64,000 nt of DNA, from positions 1-64,000 of the forward strand of contig JAHDVF020000938.1 in the NCBI GenBank assembly GCA_022606425.2, written 5' to 3'. Position 1 is the stretch's first letter. The number at the start of each line of letters is the position of its first letter. A program made the translations under genes and the position numbers. The notes beneath the pieces are model-generated. The model ran no database searches and was not told the origin of the DNA. It saw nothing but the letters and a program-made list of their open reading frames with translations. Source of the stretch: Lepidostoma basale (lineage: Eukaryota; Arthropoda; Insecta; Trichoptera; Lepidostomatidae). Positions 9,757-19,319 of the stretch are shown piece after piece.

Positions 9757-9804
9757 GTATAGCTCTGAGGAAGCTTGCTTCAGAGTGAAACCGGTTAGCG
9801 CTAC
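9757..9804 (+). ncRNA. Hammerhead-like motif, HH-D right arm
   Basis: GUAUAGCU, CUGAGGA, A, a mutated helix II region (GCUUGCUUCAGAGU), GAAAC, CGGU, U, AGCGCUAC. Helix I: AGC/GCU, 2x2 loop, UAC/GUA. Relative to the left arm the first helix I pair is A-U instead of G-C and the third is C-G instead of a C-A mismatch, so pairing is kept despite base changes. Confidence 0.65.
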
Positions 9805-9954
9805 TAACTCAATTAGGTGGTTGATAGTAAGTGTAAAGTGTTAAATTTTATTTTTAAATGTGTCAAACCACCAAGTGAGGGTTCCGTATCAAAGTTTAAG
9901 CACTATAGAATTCAATTATTAGATTTTTTTATTAATTAAAACACAAATTAAAAC

Positions 9955-10392
9955 GCTCAGAGCGCGGCACTGTATCGAATCTGTGATATCTACAACAAAC
10001 ATTTTGGAGACATTGACGTCTTTCATTTGAGCGAGCGAAATTTTAAAAAAGTGATCGGAGCAACATTTCGGCGCGGATGTGACCACGATGTAACATGATA
10101 TTATAATACTTGTATATTACTTTTTATTTTATTTTATCTTAATTTAATTTTTATTTCCAGTACTATAAGTATTTTAACTCTTAAATATTATGTATACCTT
10201 ATTTTGTCTTAGTTTAACTTCAATGTTTCTCACTATCATTTGTTGATTGTTAACTATTATTTTTAATCTGTGGTAGCATGTAATTGGCCTTATTTTAATT
10301 ATTCTGAATGTTTCTTTTATATATATATGTTATTGATATCGCTGTATGTTACCCTAAATAAATAAATAAAATAAAATAAAATAAAATAATAC
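9955..10392 (+). pseudogene. LINE-V C-terminus and 3' UTR
   Basis: One frame reads AQSAALYRICDIYNKHFGDI, then DVFHLSERNFKKVIG and ends DHDVT-stop at about 10098. This resembles the end of CR1/jockey-type ORF2 proteins. The 3' UTR holds GTAGCATGTAATTGGCC and ends TTACCCTAAATAAATAAA with a (TAAAA)n run. The UTR is shared with 58385-58625. Confidence 0.7.
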
Positions 10393-10399
10393 GAATGTG

Positions 10400-10655
10400 A
10401 TTTTAATAATGGTGATAATGGTGAATACCGGCGAATAATGGTGAGAATAATGGTGAAAGACAAGCTGACGAAGAGAAACCTTATTCACTAATAATATAAA
10501 TAATTGTAAAACCTTCAGAACACATTGAATTGTTAATTCAATATCGATTCGTTAATTTTATGTAAGGCATTTTTTGATAGCATATGCCCCATTCTTGATG
10601 TATAATATGTCAACTTTTCTTTTAGAGGTATTTCAAATTAAACAAAAGAAATACG
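10400..10655. other. No gene seen
   Basis: AT-rich, with a short GGTGATAATGGTGA direct repeat near 10410-10455. Confidence 0.4.
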
Positions 10656-10657
10656 TA

Positions 10658-10811
10658 TTAACTAACTAACTAACCATCACGTCGTCTCCCTGAAGGGGTT
10701 GGTAGAAAAAATGGATCGCTACACTTTTATTTCCTGACATACTTCTCTCGTTTCTTCCACATTCATACATCATGATCGTGTTGTGCACGCACGTCAATTT
10801 CTCCAACTCCT
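10658..10811 (-). pseudogene. LINE-X 3' end with (GTTA)n tail
   Basis: Begins with the inverse tail (AACTAACTAACTAACC) then ATCACGTCGTCTCCCTGAAG and the last codons of the ORF. 5' truncation at about 810. Matches 16981-17140. Confidence 0.8.
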
Positions 10812-11590
10812 TAAAAAAAATTATTGTTGGCCAACATATGAATTTTTATTGTTAAAACACATTACTATTCGAAAAGTTGGCTGAATTCACCATTCGAAGA
10901 TATTTTTTTTAATAGCAATATTTTTCAGTTTTAAACAAACGAACTCCACTGCGCTTTCATCCAATGCCGTTGGCCGAAAACATTGCAATCGTCAGTAAAG
11001 AGTATTATGTTGTTGTTTTTAACTATTAAATAACAGTTGAACCGATATAACTTAAAGTTTTTAGTTACTTCAACGATAGGACATGTTACGTCAAACATCA
11101 TGGTGGCCAAATTAAAAATACAAAAATGAATGGAATTTTAAATTTCTCGTACCTGTTGGACTACCTTTTATGTGCGAATCGCAAGAGTGTTATTAACAAG
11201 TACTTATGTTATTAGTTTTAATGTAGTGTAAACTGAACTTCTCAAGACTTTTATATTTACTATACTCGCGTAATCCTTGTGATAAAAAATATGTGATCAA
11301 AAACATCACACTTAAAACATAGGTCAAACATCTGTTGAAGGGATCATTAATATTTTTTTAAATATCTTAAGAAGTACAATATTAATACAAAAATATTGGG
11401 TATTATTTATTTTTAAGCAAAACCTTATCTTATACGGTGAACATTTAATATTTGGACTGAAATAGTTCATTGCACAAAATAAGCCCAGTCCGACACTGCC
11501 ATCATTAAATAGGTAACGACTCAGAAGAATTATAGTTAAATGTTATTATGTTCTTAGTAAAAAATAATGTTAATTTTTTATTTCTTAAAC
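10812..11590. other. No gene seen
   Basis: AT-rich, apparently single-copy within the window; no domain or repeat recognised. Confidence 0.35.
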
Positions 11591-12060
11591 AATGATGTAA
11601 AACTGCATATTAAATAATTAATACGAATGAAAACGCCTGTTTTCTAGAAGTTTTATTACAATTTATGGGCAGTGGTGGTACTCCCATAGAAGCGCAGAAG
11701 CCTGGCTTGCGTAAGATATTTTGAATCAAAACTCCCGAATCTAAGTAATCATGCCCCCGCATAAATCAACAACCCACCAAATCACCTTCCAACAAAATTA
11801 TACCATCAGATGTAAGAGGGATAGCCACAAGAGCTGAATCTCTGTAAGCCAGAAGAGTTTCTGATTCAAAATTTCTTACCCAAGCCGGGCTTCTGGGCTT
11901 CCATGGGAGTACCGCCACTGTATTATATAATAATGTGTTTCGCCTGCCAATTATCAAACGTATCACAGACAGGCGTCATTCACATAAATTATAATAAATT
12001 TTTCGAAAACTTACGTTTTCATTCAAATTAATTACTAATGGTTATTTTGCCAGTTTCATG
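11590..12060. mobile_element. HH-E foldback element interrupted by a MITE
   Basis: Left flank AACAATGATGTAAAACTGCA and CTAGAAGTTTTATTACAATT; right flank ATAAATTATAATAAA, then TTTTCATTCAAATTAATTA. After the inserted MITE (11670-11920) a minus motif can be seen around 11935-11965 (UUUGAUAAUUGGCAGGC, then GAAACAC); the right arm is more decayed. Confidence 0.65.
11670..11920. mobile_element. Palindromic MITE (CAGTGGCGG ends), copy 1
   Basis: 251 bp with long terminal inverted repeats beginning CAGTGGTGGTACTCCCAT and ending with the inverse of CAGTGGCGGTACTCCCAT; about 60 bp pair on each side. Inserted into an HH-E foldback. The ends recall hAT-type termini, but I see no clear target duplication. 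The ORF at 11766-11966 is a by-product of the palindrome. Confidence 0.8.
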
Positions 12061-12115
12061 TTTTACTGCTATACATAAGAGTTGGAAGAAGGACACCATT
12101 GGTTAACGCCCCCTA
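12045..12115 (-). pseudogene. LINE-X fragment
   Basis: Short slice matching the TTCCATGCTTCACTTCCATA and CATAAGGGT region of other copies, ending in CACCATTGG. Confidence 0.55.
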
Positions 12116-12119
12116 TTTG

Positions 12120-12560
12120 CTTCTGAACCTGCTACCATCCTGTGGAAAGCTTTAGCGCTTACTGGGGGCGATTTCGCCCCCGTTGGGTAGGTACCTATGA
12201 ACTATAGAGTAATTGTTATTCATAGTAAAGTGGATAATATAAAATAATGGTGAAATTGAACGCGACGACCACGTATAGGGAAATACGGCTTTATTAGTGG
12301 TATTATACTTCATGTATGCTTAATTGAGTTATGACCATATCGGATTAATGTTGCTACTGCTGGCTAAAAACCGTGAGTTTATAAGCTGCATTAAACATTT
12401 TAATGTGTACGCTTATTGACAAGCGTGAAGTCATCTCGGTATTATTGGCATTAACTTTGTGGTTGTATAATATATGTACATCATTAACTATTTAATATAC
12501 ACATATACGAGTATTACAATCAAATGATTTTACTGAAATCTCTTGATGGAAGTTCACTTG
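12120..12560. other. No gene seen
   Basis: Mixed composition. 12125-12190 is GC-richer, with CTGGGGGCGATTTCGCCCCC, a strong short palindrome. Otherwise AT-rich and unique. Confidence 0.35.
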
Positions 12561-12621
12561 AAATAATAATTAAATAAAACGATGTTTTTTTTAACTATTT
12601 CCACTTTTGTCTTAATTTCGA

Positions 12622-12662
12622 CAGCGACCGGTTTCGCCAGGCTCACTGGCTTCGACAGACTG
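12622..12662 (-). ncRNA. Hammerhead-like motif, HH-D2 left arm
   Basis: CAGU, CUGUCGA, A, GCCAG-UGAGC-CUGGC (5 bp), GAAAC, CGGU, C, GCUG. Helix I has 4 pairs including one G-U. Core position 6 is U instead of A on both arms, which should hurt catalysis; the rest of the core is intact. Confidence 0.55.
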
Positions 12663-12677
12663 GTGGTCTGGCCTGAT

Positions 12678-12714
12678 CTGTCGATGCCAGCGAGCCTGGC
12701 GAAACCGGTTGCTG
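12678..12714 (+). ncRNA. Hammerhead-like motif, HH-D2 right arm
   Basis: CUGUCGA, extra U, GCCAG-CGAGC-CUGGC (5 bp perfect), GAAAC, CGGU, U, GCUG. Helix I is weaker here than in the left arm. Core position 6 is again U. Confidence 0.5.
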
Positions 12715-12784
12715 TCGAAATAAAGACAAAAGTGGAACTAGTTAAAAAACATCGTTTTATTTAATTATTATTTCATATATTATA

Positions 12785-12835
12785 TTTCATATGTAAGCCT
12801 TGCTAAGGCATTATCAAATGTGAAATGCGTTGGCG
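12785..12835 (-). mobile_element. HH-E single arm, partial
   Basis: Minus strand UUUGAUAAUGCCUUAGCAAG then GCUUACAUAUG: helix II GCCUU-AGC-AAGGC is intact but GAAAC is lost. Confidence 0.55.
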
Positions 12836-12910
12836 TGGTAAAACATTTCATCATCTTTTTCTGCTTTCTTTAAGACTATGTTATTCTCGGATTGTGTTCC
12901 TGGAATATAT

Positions 12911-13445
12911 TCAAATCAAATCAAATCAGTTTATAAACTCAAAATACATTACATATAGCAAAATGTTTAAGGCATCTATTGAGTACAGGTGAAATATTAT
13001 AAAAATACAACATAGTACCAGTAACGCGTTAGAGATGGTTCGACATTAGGAAGACAAGATACTTTCTAAAGTCAAGACCGCGTTCAGCAGACTAATTGCT
13101 CTTCCCACCGGTGTCGCTAGAGGCAGATTGGTTCTGGTGGCCGGTAGGTAAAACAATTTGTGCTGTCGCTGTCGGAGAAATCTATCAGGGATAAAAAGAC
13201 CAACACCCTCTAGCACGGCCGAGATCTCGAAATATCCCCTGATTAATTTAAAGAAATGGGTAAAAAGATGTCCATCTCTTCGAAGCTGTAAGGAATTGGT
13301 TTCAAGCATTCCTAAAAGAAATGCCGTGGGATAGAGCCACGGATAACTACCATACTCCCTCATGTAGAGATACCTCAGAAGAATCCTCAACTCAGTGCTT
13401 CTTAGAAAACTTATCGTTCTGATGGTGTCAGCCCTCAATTCCATA
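12911..13445 (-). pseudogene. LINE-W ORF2 C-terminus with (TTTGA)n tail
   Basis: Minus-strand frame of 132 codons (13046-13444) reads SLQLRRDGHLFTHFFKLIRG, then VGLFIPDRFLRQRQH, KLFYLPATRTNLPLA and GRAISLLNAV, and stops at 13046. The 3' UTR carries TACTGGTACTATGTTG (minus strand) and ends in CTGATTTGATTTGATTTGA. 5'-truncated non-LTR element. Other copies: 27819-28195, 31757-32085, 33973-34306, 48597-48765, 63566-63645. Confidence 0.8.
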
Positions 13446-13514
13446 TGTGATTATAGGTCGAACGTAAATTTTATACTTAAGCATTCTGCTATTCTTCAAT
13501 ATACGTTTGTTTCT

Positions 13515-13712
13515 GTATATAATTAATTTTGAGCTATTATATTGGTTTTCGTGGCATGTAATAGATAGTCAATCTATCGCCACTTTATAGACACGTTAAT
13601 TTTAAAGCAGACCAATGTCAGTGTGAGAATCCCACTGCCATCGTCGGGAATCGAACGCGGGACATTCGGTGTGGCAGTCATAGCTGTTGTCACTTTGAAA
13701 CGGAGGCCATCT
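13515..13712 (-). mobile_element. SINE-1 copy, tail missing
   Basis: Minus strand with body (CTATCGCCACTTTATAGACA) and head (GGGAATCGAACGCGGGAC as inverse B box). Diverged; A-tail region lost at 13515. Confidence 0.75.
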
Positions 13713-13719
13713 TACTACT

Positions 13720-13960
13720 ACCCAGAGGTCACTGCAGCTCTATACATCAACACTAAGGATCGAGATCTTTTTTTTATCAGGACGTATTGAGAAAAAAGGG
13801 AAAAACTAAAATATTATCAAAACATCTTATTATGTAGGTGTAACATGTAATAATAAAATAAAATACTTGTGTTTATAAGTATCAATTAAGATGTGAAGTT
13901 TTAGAATATAGGTCTGGCAACAGTTAAGAACACTAAATTGTACCTTGTACTTAAATCAAT
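13720..13960. other. No gene seen
   Basis: AT-rich unique sequence. Confidence 0.4.
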
Positions 13961-13979
13961 TTACGAGCACGTGTCACAA

Positions 13980-14340
13980 ATTTGGCCAATAAAGTCTCCC
14001 CATCACACTACCGATTCATCATCCCGTAATGTCATTGGCGGCAGTACTAATTCCACCCCCCCTGACCGTAGCAGTACAACACAAGCCTGATCAAATGTTA
14101 ATGTGTCTAGCCCAAAACACTTACCAGGCGCCCATGAAAAGTTATAGCTCATACATAACATGTATGCATAGGCCCGCGTTACCGACATAACCGCTGCTGG
14201 GTGTTGGTGAACGACGTATCTCCCTCGATTACTGCACTCCTGGCATATCACAAAGCTGACTAAGCTTCGATTAACCATTGTGGGTGCTAGACCGTACAGA
14301 ATTTTAGTAGCGACAATTGAATAAAGCAATCGATATTATC
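13980..14340 (-). other. Unique island with an ORF and a strong splice donor; possible host exon
   Basis: GC-richer single-copy patch. On the minus strand an open frame from 14329 runs to 14003 and reads FVICQECSNRGRYVVHQHP, then YMLCMSYNFSWAPG. At 14125/14124 the sequence CCTG|GTAAGTG is a near-ideal 5' splice site, and CGGTCTAG near 14290 could be an acceptor. No domain recognised. It may be an exon, or chance. Confidence 0.3.
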
Positions 14341-14690
14341 GAAAATTCATCGAGTTTATCCATTGGGATGTAGTCAATTGTTTTATTAATATTACTTACT
14401 ATCTTGTTACCTTTGTTCAAACTAATTTAGCAATATAAACTGTTGTTTAAAGATGGAATGATGCATTTTGAAATATGTTAACTGTAAAATGAATTTACTA
14501 GTTAAAATTAACGTCCCATTACATCAAATTTACATAAACAAAACAAGCAGTGTCATGGACGATCGAAGGATATTTTTGAAACTATAATTTACTGAAGTTA
14601 AAAAAAAAATATTTATAATATATTTCTTGACCACCACTTGATGTACTAAATGAAAATAAGTACGCCTCTTATAAACATTGCTGTTATACA
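14340..14690. other. No gene seen
   Basis: AT-rich; no supported feature. Confidence 0.4.
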
Positions 14691-14694
14691 TATC

Positions 14695-15210
14695 TTCTTC
14701 TTCTAAGTTGCCTGTCCTGGGATGATGACATCCAGCCATCCCTCCATCTCTTCGACTGCCTTCCTGGTAGTGTCTTACTCCTGTGTTTTTTATCTTTGAT
14801 AAATTTTGATATTCATATATTTTCCATGTGGTCCACATGATCCCTCCAAAAGCGCCTTCCGCATCTGTTATAATTTTTTTTATAAACTTTGGTATGAAGA
14901 ACTTAATTTATGATGTGACTTTTTAAATTAAATAATAATACAAATGGAATATTTGTACATAAACCATTTTATTTGTTAATACCAACTACTATACACTAAG
15001 TATACTTTCACTGACAGTCTGGTGGTGTCCATTCTTTGAACATGACCGTACCAGTCCTTTTTTCGCTGTCTGCTCCATCTTATAATATCCTCAACCTCAC
15101 ATATGTCTCTTATTCTGGTGTTCCTCACGCGATCTCTCAGTGTCTTTCTTGCTATCATCCTCAGTGTCTTTATTTCGCAAGTCCTAGAAACTTGTTTGGT
15201 CCCTACTGTT
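14695..15210 (-). pseudogene. LINE C-terminal fragment in two pieces
   Basis: Minus strand 15210-14999 reads RKTLRDRVRNTRIRDICEVE, then DIIRWSRQRKKDWYGHVQRM. The last part at 14790-14695 reads GSRRDGGMAGCHHPR, near the AAG-type tail. An AT-rich insertion of about 200 bp separates them. Same LINE type as 46762-47440 and 56638-57279. Confidence 0.75.
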
Positions 15211-15234
15211 TTAAAATATATATTAAGTTAAAAT

Positions 15235-15300
15235 CCGCTAATGTTTGCGTCTTCGACAGGTTTCGGCAGCTCAAAAAAAGTTCGAATTTTAGATAAATAT
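15235..15300 (-). mobile_element. HH-D3 remnant
   Basis: Minus strand GAGCUGCC, GAAAC, CUGUCG, similar to 16830-16880 and 55470-55510. No CUGANGA box. Weak. Confidence 0.35.
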
Positions 15301-15409
15301 TATAATATAATAAAAAAATAAAAAATTACCGTGAAATTAATAACAAAAAAATCCTTACCGATTACTTCACATATTCATATTTCTCAAAAGAACAACAATT
15401 TGTATGGCA

Positions 15410-15690
15410 GCGGTCGTTGAATTTCCCAGTCGGGTTTATCTATAAGCTTAATTAAATTCGTAAATAACGGTCCCCACACGATTGAACAATCCATTTTAAC
15501 CGCGTATATTTATAGAGTCGGTCAGTCACGGGACAGAATGGGGGAGGAGTGGCAATAGAGTCAGCGGAAAGTCATTAAATGTGCATTAAACCGTTGGTGA
15601 ATGTTCCGGATAAGGGCAAACTGTAGCTGATACGCGATCTAATGACTTTTAAGTAGTTACACTCTGTTTTATTGACTTGTATTACTATTT
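15410..15690. other. Unique GC-richer island
   Basis: Single-copy; contains GGTCAGTCACGGGACAGAAT and AAGTCATTAAATGTGCATTA. No long ORF. Candidate host non-coding element. Confidence 0.3.
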
Positions 15691-15764
15691 CCAGTCGTTA
15701 TCTATTTGGCAGCGATGAGGCTCGCAAATAATGGACCACTTAAGAAATCCTTTAGAATTTATTT

Positions 15765-15965
15765 TAAGAATTAATTGTATCTCAATAGAGACGAAGATGC
15801 AAATTGGAAACAGAATATGGTTGAAGATGGAAGAGTGTTGGGGTTCGATCTCCATACTTACCCCTTTACGCTGTGATGGTTTAAATATATGGGTCGTGGT
15901 CTAGGGAGCAAAACGTTTGACTCCTGCTACAGTGGATTTGGATTCAAGTCTAAACATGATCAGAT
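15765..15965 (+). mobile_element. GTATC MITE fragment and second tRNA-like SINE head
   Basis: 15767-15815 matches the start of the GTATC MITE (TTAATTGTATCTCAATAGAG). At 15885-15965 a tRNA-like stretch (GGTCGTGGTCTAGGGAGC, then GGATTCAAGTC) matches 3208-3285. Confidence 0.55.
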
Positions 15966-16162
15966 TCATTATTCATAATTCGCTATTCGCGCTTTAGCTA
16001 TTTTTTACTCACATTGGAGATTACATATTTTTTTTTTAAATATCATTAATTTATATCCTTGATACGCTCGTCGACTTTTCCGACTTTAAGTAATTTGGTT
16101 ATGTTGGGTTTTAATCGTTCTTTTTCAACTATTTTTTCCATTCACACGGCTTGAATACAGCT

Positions 16163-16408
16163 CAGTGGCGGTACACCCATCGAAGCCCAGAAGCCCGGCT
16201 TGCGTAAGAAATTTTGAATCAAAACACCCAAATCTAAATAATGGTGCCACCGCATAAACCAACAAATCACCTTCCTATTATACAATGTTCCCATCAGACG
16301 TAAGAGAAATAGTCACAAGAGCTGAACCTCTGTAAGCCAGAAAAGGTTTTGATTCAAAATTTCTTACGCAAGCCGGGCTTCTGGGCTTCTATGGGAGTAC
16401 CGCCACTG
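16163..16408. mobile_element. Palindromic MITE (CAGTGGCGG ends), copy 2
   Basis: 246 bp; terminal inverted repeats CAGTGGCGGTACACCCAT and inverse of CAGTGGCGGTACTCCCAT. Same interior as 11670-11920. No coding capacity. Confidence 0.85.
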
Positions 16409-16539
16409 ATTCAACTATATGCTATATGACTTTATATATGATATTCATTCGGATTCAAAGTATGCAAAGCATAAAACAGCTCAAATATTTGTTGATTCTT
16501 GAACAATACAAACAATGTAAAACATATTCATGTTTTTAA

Positions 16540-16660
16540 CATAAAGTGATCGCTTAACCCAACCGATGACAGGTCATAAGTCCTGTAAACGGCTCGATTA
16601 CCATATTCTGTTTCCAAAAATAAATTGCATCTTCGTCTCTATTGAGATACACTTAATCCT
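16540..16660 (-). mobile_element. GTATC MITE, partial
   Basis: Inverse of 8021-8140: AACCCAACCGATGACAGG through TCTCTATTGAGATAC and TTAATCCTTAAAA, the true terminus. Confidence 0.7.
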
Positions 16661-16669
16661 TAAAACATA

Positions 16670-16890
16670 TTAAATAATTAATACGAATAAAATTCTAGAA
16701 GTTTTATTATATTTTATGGGAATGGCACTTTCGCCTTAATAGAGAATTATCTAAAGACAACTCAAAATCTTAACAACGATATGCTCCGGAACTTTAGCAA
16801 ATTGACATTTTAAAATAATTATGAGATAAATATTTTTGACCGGTTTCGACAGCTCGCTGCCATATTCTAGTGACATCAGCACTCACCAGA
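16670..16890. mobile_element. HH-E arm and HH-D3 remnant
   Basis: 16675-16735 is an HH-E flank (CTAGAAGTTTTATTATATTT, ATGGGAATGGCAC). 16838-16880, minus strand, has CUGAUGUCACUAGAAUAU, then GGCAG-CGAG-CUGUC, GAAAC, CGGUC: a stem plus GAAACCGGU without a proper CUGANGA box next to it. Confidence 0.5.
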
Positions 16891-16980
16891 AGATGGCAGC
16901 ACTGCGGAAACCTAACGAATATAAAAATGGAACAAAAACCAATACATTTTTATTGTTTTTTCATTTTCATTATTAGGTAA

Positions 16981-17506
16981 AACTAACTAACTAACTAACC
17001 ATCACGCCGTCTCCCCGAAGGGGTAGACAGAAAGAATGGACTGCCACACTTTTCTTTCCTGACATATTTCTCTCGCTTCCTCAACATTCATACATCGTGT
17101 CATGCACGCGCGTCGATTTCTCTGACTCCTCACATAGCCGACATTCAATATTTGATTTATTTGATCGTGCCACGTTTTCCTCAGTCTTCCTCTATTTCTG
17201 GTTCCATTTACATCATTAACATATAATTTTTTTACCATTATTTCTTCATTCATTCTTTCCATATGTCCAAACCATCTAAATGATCCTTTCATTATTTTGT
17301 TCATGACACCATCATTCGCACCGCATTCACTTCTTATATTTTCATTCGACACTCTATCATACATAGAGTATGTACACATTCGTCTAAGAGATCTCATTTT
17401 TACTGAATTTATTCTACTTTCATCCTTCTTTTGCTAGTTCCATGCTTCGCTTCCATACATGAGGGTCGGTAGAAGAACACCATTGTGCACTGCCATTCTA
17501 GCTTTC
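16981..17506 (-). pseudogene. LINE-X ORF C-terminus, long copy with tail
   Basis: Minus-strand ORF 17397-17002 (131 codons) reads SLRRMCTYSMYDRVSNENIR, then GSFRWFGHMERMNEE, GTRNRGRLRKTWHDQINQIL and MNVEEAREICQERKVWQSIL before the stop; (GTTA)n tail at 16981-16998. Upstream part to 17506 is in another frame. This is the region behind the reverse-transcriptase catalytic domain. No intact enzyme. Confidence 0.85.
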
Positions 17507-17514
17507 ATTATTTT

Positions 17515-17980
17515 CATTATTAGGTATGACTTAAGAAATTTCAATTAACAAGATGGAAACAAAAAAGGTTTTCAATGTACGCAGTTATGAATGTATGTGG
17601 AAGGTAGTGTATCTTTAATGCATTTATAACATAATAAAAGCTTTGATAATCTTCTCTTTACGTAAAACATTTTCATTGGCAATAGAACCTTATCAAGGTT
17701 ATAAAATTCACTTGAAATACGTTTATTATGTACCGTATATAGCTATATTAAAACGTATTAATTTGTATCTACACACTCCACCAGAGATTAGATGCAGGGG
17801 TGGCCAAAGGAAAAAATATCGGGTAAACTAATATTCCATTTTTGAATTGTTAAATTATTTAAACATTTTATAAACACTAGTAAATTATTATAAATAATAA
17901 AAATATAACATTAACGCTGGCAAAATCCACAATTCTGAGATTGTATAATTTCGATATCGTGTATTATATACTTGTTGGAC
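17515..17980. other. No gene seen
   Basis: AT-rich unique sequence; the 62-codon ORF at 17643 has no recognisable feature. Confidence 0.35.
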
Positions 17981-17984
17981 TACT

Positions 17985-18258
17985 ACTACTACCAATCATC
18001 AGTCCGTTTCTCCGTTTTCAGGGGTAGGAAGAAAGGATGGACCGCCACACTGCTCTATCCTGACATAATTTTATACATTCATATACCGTGATACGCACGC
18101 TCGTCGATTGTTCCTACTTCAAACATGGCCGCTTTTCAGTAATTGATTAATTTGCACAATACCCTGTCTTCCTTGACCATCCTCGACTTTTTCTATTCAC
18201 ACTGCTTTTGTATATGTTTTAACCATTATTCCCTCCATGATTCCAAAATAGGTTGGTG
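17985..18258 (-). pseudogene. LINE-X fragment, diverged
   Basis: Inverse of the C-terminal coding region: AGGAAGAAAGGATGGACC, then CGCACGCTCGTCGATTG, and TTTTAACCATTATTCCC at its 5' limit. Several indels. Confidence 0.7.
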
Positions 18259-18380
18259 AAACACGACGCGACAATCTCATAAAAAATAACTAATAAATTA
18301 TGATATGTAATTACAGGTTTTAAAAATAAAAACATTTAGTAATTAAACAAAAATAACAATTATCAGATTCAATGTTATAG

Positions 18381-18560
18381 ACTATCGTGGCCGAGTGGTT
18401 AGTGCTATGACTGCCACACCGAAGGTCCCGAGTTTGATTTCAGGCGATAGCAGTGTGATTATCACACTGTGTTTGATCTGGTGTAAAATTCAAGTTACAA
18501 TAAAATTTCGATAGATTAGCTAACTATCACATGTCTCAAGAATAAATATGATAGCTATAC
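18381..18560 (+). mobile_element. SINE-1 copy, 3' truncated
   Basis: Head CGTGGCCGAGTGGTTAGTGC, B-box-like GAGTTTGATTTCAGGC, body to AATATGATAGC. The head is the most tRNA-like of all copies here. Confidence 0.8.
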
Positions 18561-18599
18561 CCCTTACATCGATTTGACTCGTACTGTAATTATGTAAAA

Positions 18600-19015
18600 A
18601 GCGATTCAACAAAATAAAATAAAAACATAATTAAATATTTATGTATGTGTCTTCGAGTGTATATAGTCGTATTAGTTTAAAAGTGTGTGTTCCGAACGCT
18701 TCCCAATCCCTGGCAGAGTATGGGAAACGTTAAGCATCGAGTCATTAATACCCCCGGCACCGGCGGCATGGGGTAGTTTTGTTTAACGATGAAAGATTTA
18801 TGAGGGCAGAGGGTAGTATTGCGGTTTCCGAAGAGGCTTATGCACTGACACATCCGACCGTTTATGTATATACATGTGTATTAAAATGTACGAGTGTATT
18901 AAAATAATATTATGTATCCGTGCACTATCAAGGATTCGTGTATATACGAGTACTTACTGTAGTACAAGATCATGTTATGTGGTATGTTTATTCTGATTTA
19001 TTAGGAATTCTATAA
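18600..19015. other. Unique sequence with a GC-richer centre
   Basis: 18670-18870 is GC-richer (CCCCCGGCACCGGCGGCATG) and single-copy; no long ORF. Confidence 0.3.
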
Positions 19016-19019
19016 TCAT

Positions 19020-19318
19020 GTTTATCTAAAATCAACTATGTAAATTCTATAATCAGTGATGTAAAATTCCATTTCCAAAGTTCAATACGAATGGAAATGT
19101 CTGTTTTCTAGAAGTTTTATAGAAAACGTGGTATGATCAAATCAATCAAATATTTAATGTCAGTCACATGAGGAGTCGGAGAAATCGACGTGCGTGCATG
19201 ACAAGATGTATGAATGTAGAGGAAGCAAGAGAAGTATGTCAGGACAGAACAGTGTGGCATTCCATTCTTTCTGCCTACCCCTCTCTGCGTGATGGTTAGT
19301 TAGTTAGTTAGTTTAGTT
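19020..19318 (+). pseudogene. HH-E flank followed by LINE-X 3' end
   Basis: 19022-19125 is an HH-E outer arm (CTGTTTTCTAGAAGTTTTAT). It runs straight into LINE-X at 19127, which reads IFNVSHMRSRRNRRACMTRC with the NVEEAREVCQ block and ends in (GTTA)n at 19301-19318. Confidence 0.75.
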
Positions 19319-19319
19319 T

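Larger units (their letters stand above)
9611..9845. mobile_element. HH-D foldback element
   Basis: Outer inverted ends TTAACACTTTACACT (about 9616) and AGTGTAAAGTGTTAA (about 9830). Inner arms share GTTAGTAGCGCCAACCGG in inverse; the loop is centred on AAACTGTACAGTTT (about 9741). Hammerhead-like motifs lie on both arms (9691-9738 minus, 9757-9804 plus). The left arm has an extra 45 bp relative to the right. Confidence 0.85.
12562..12773. mobile_element. HH-D2 foldback, near-perfect palindrome
   Basis: About 212 bp that pair end to end: outer AAATAAAACGATG (about 12573) and its inverse (about 12749), then CCACTTTTGTCTTAATTTCG and its inverse, then the motif arms around a loop at 12660-12675. 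The 60-residue ORF read through it is an artefact of the symmetry. Arms differ by only a few bases, so this copy is young. Confidence 0.85.

Noticed and set aside
10658..10680. Telomere-like repeat (TAAC)n, also 16981 and 41038
   Set aside because: The unit is GTTA/TAAC, not the insect TTAGG, and it always sits at the 3' end of LINE-X.
12582..12764. 60-codon ORF
   Set aside because: It reads through the HH-D2 palindrome; both halves are inverse of each other, so the frame is a symmetry artefact.
16838..16880. HH-D3 as a full hammerhead (also 55470-55505)
   Set aside because: Stem II and GAAACCGGU are clear, but no CUGANGA box is next to the stem in either copy; kept only as remnants.
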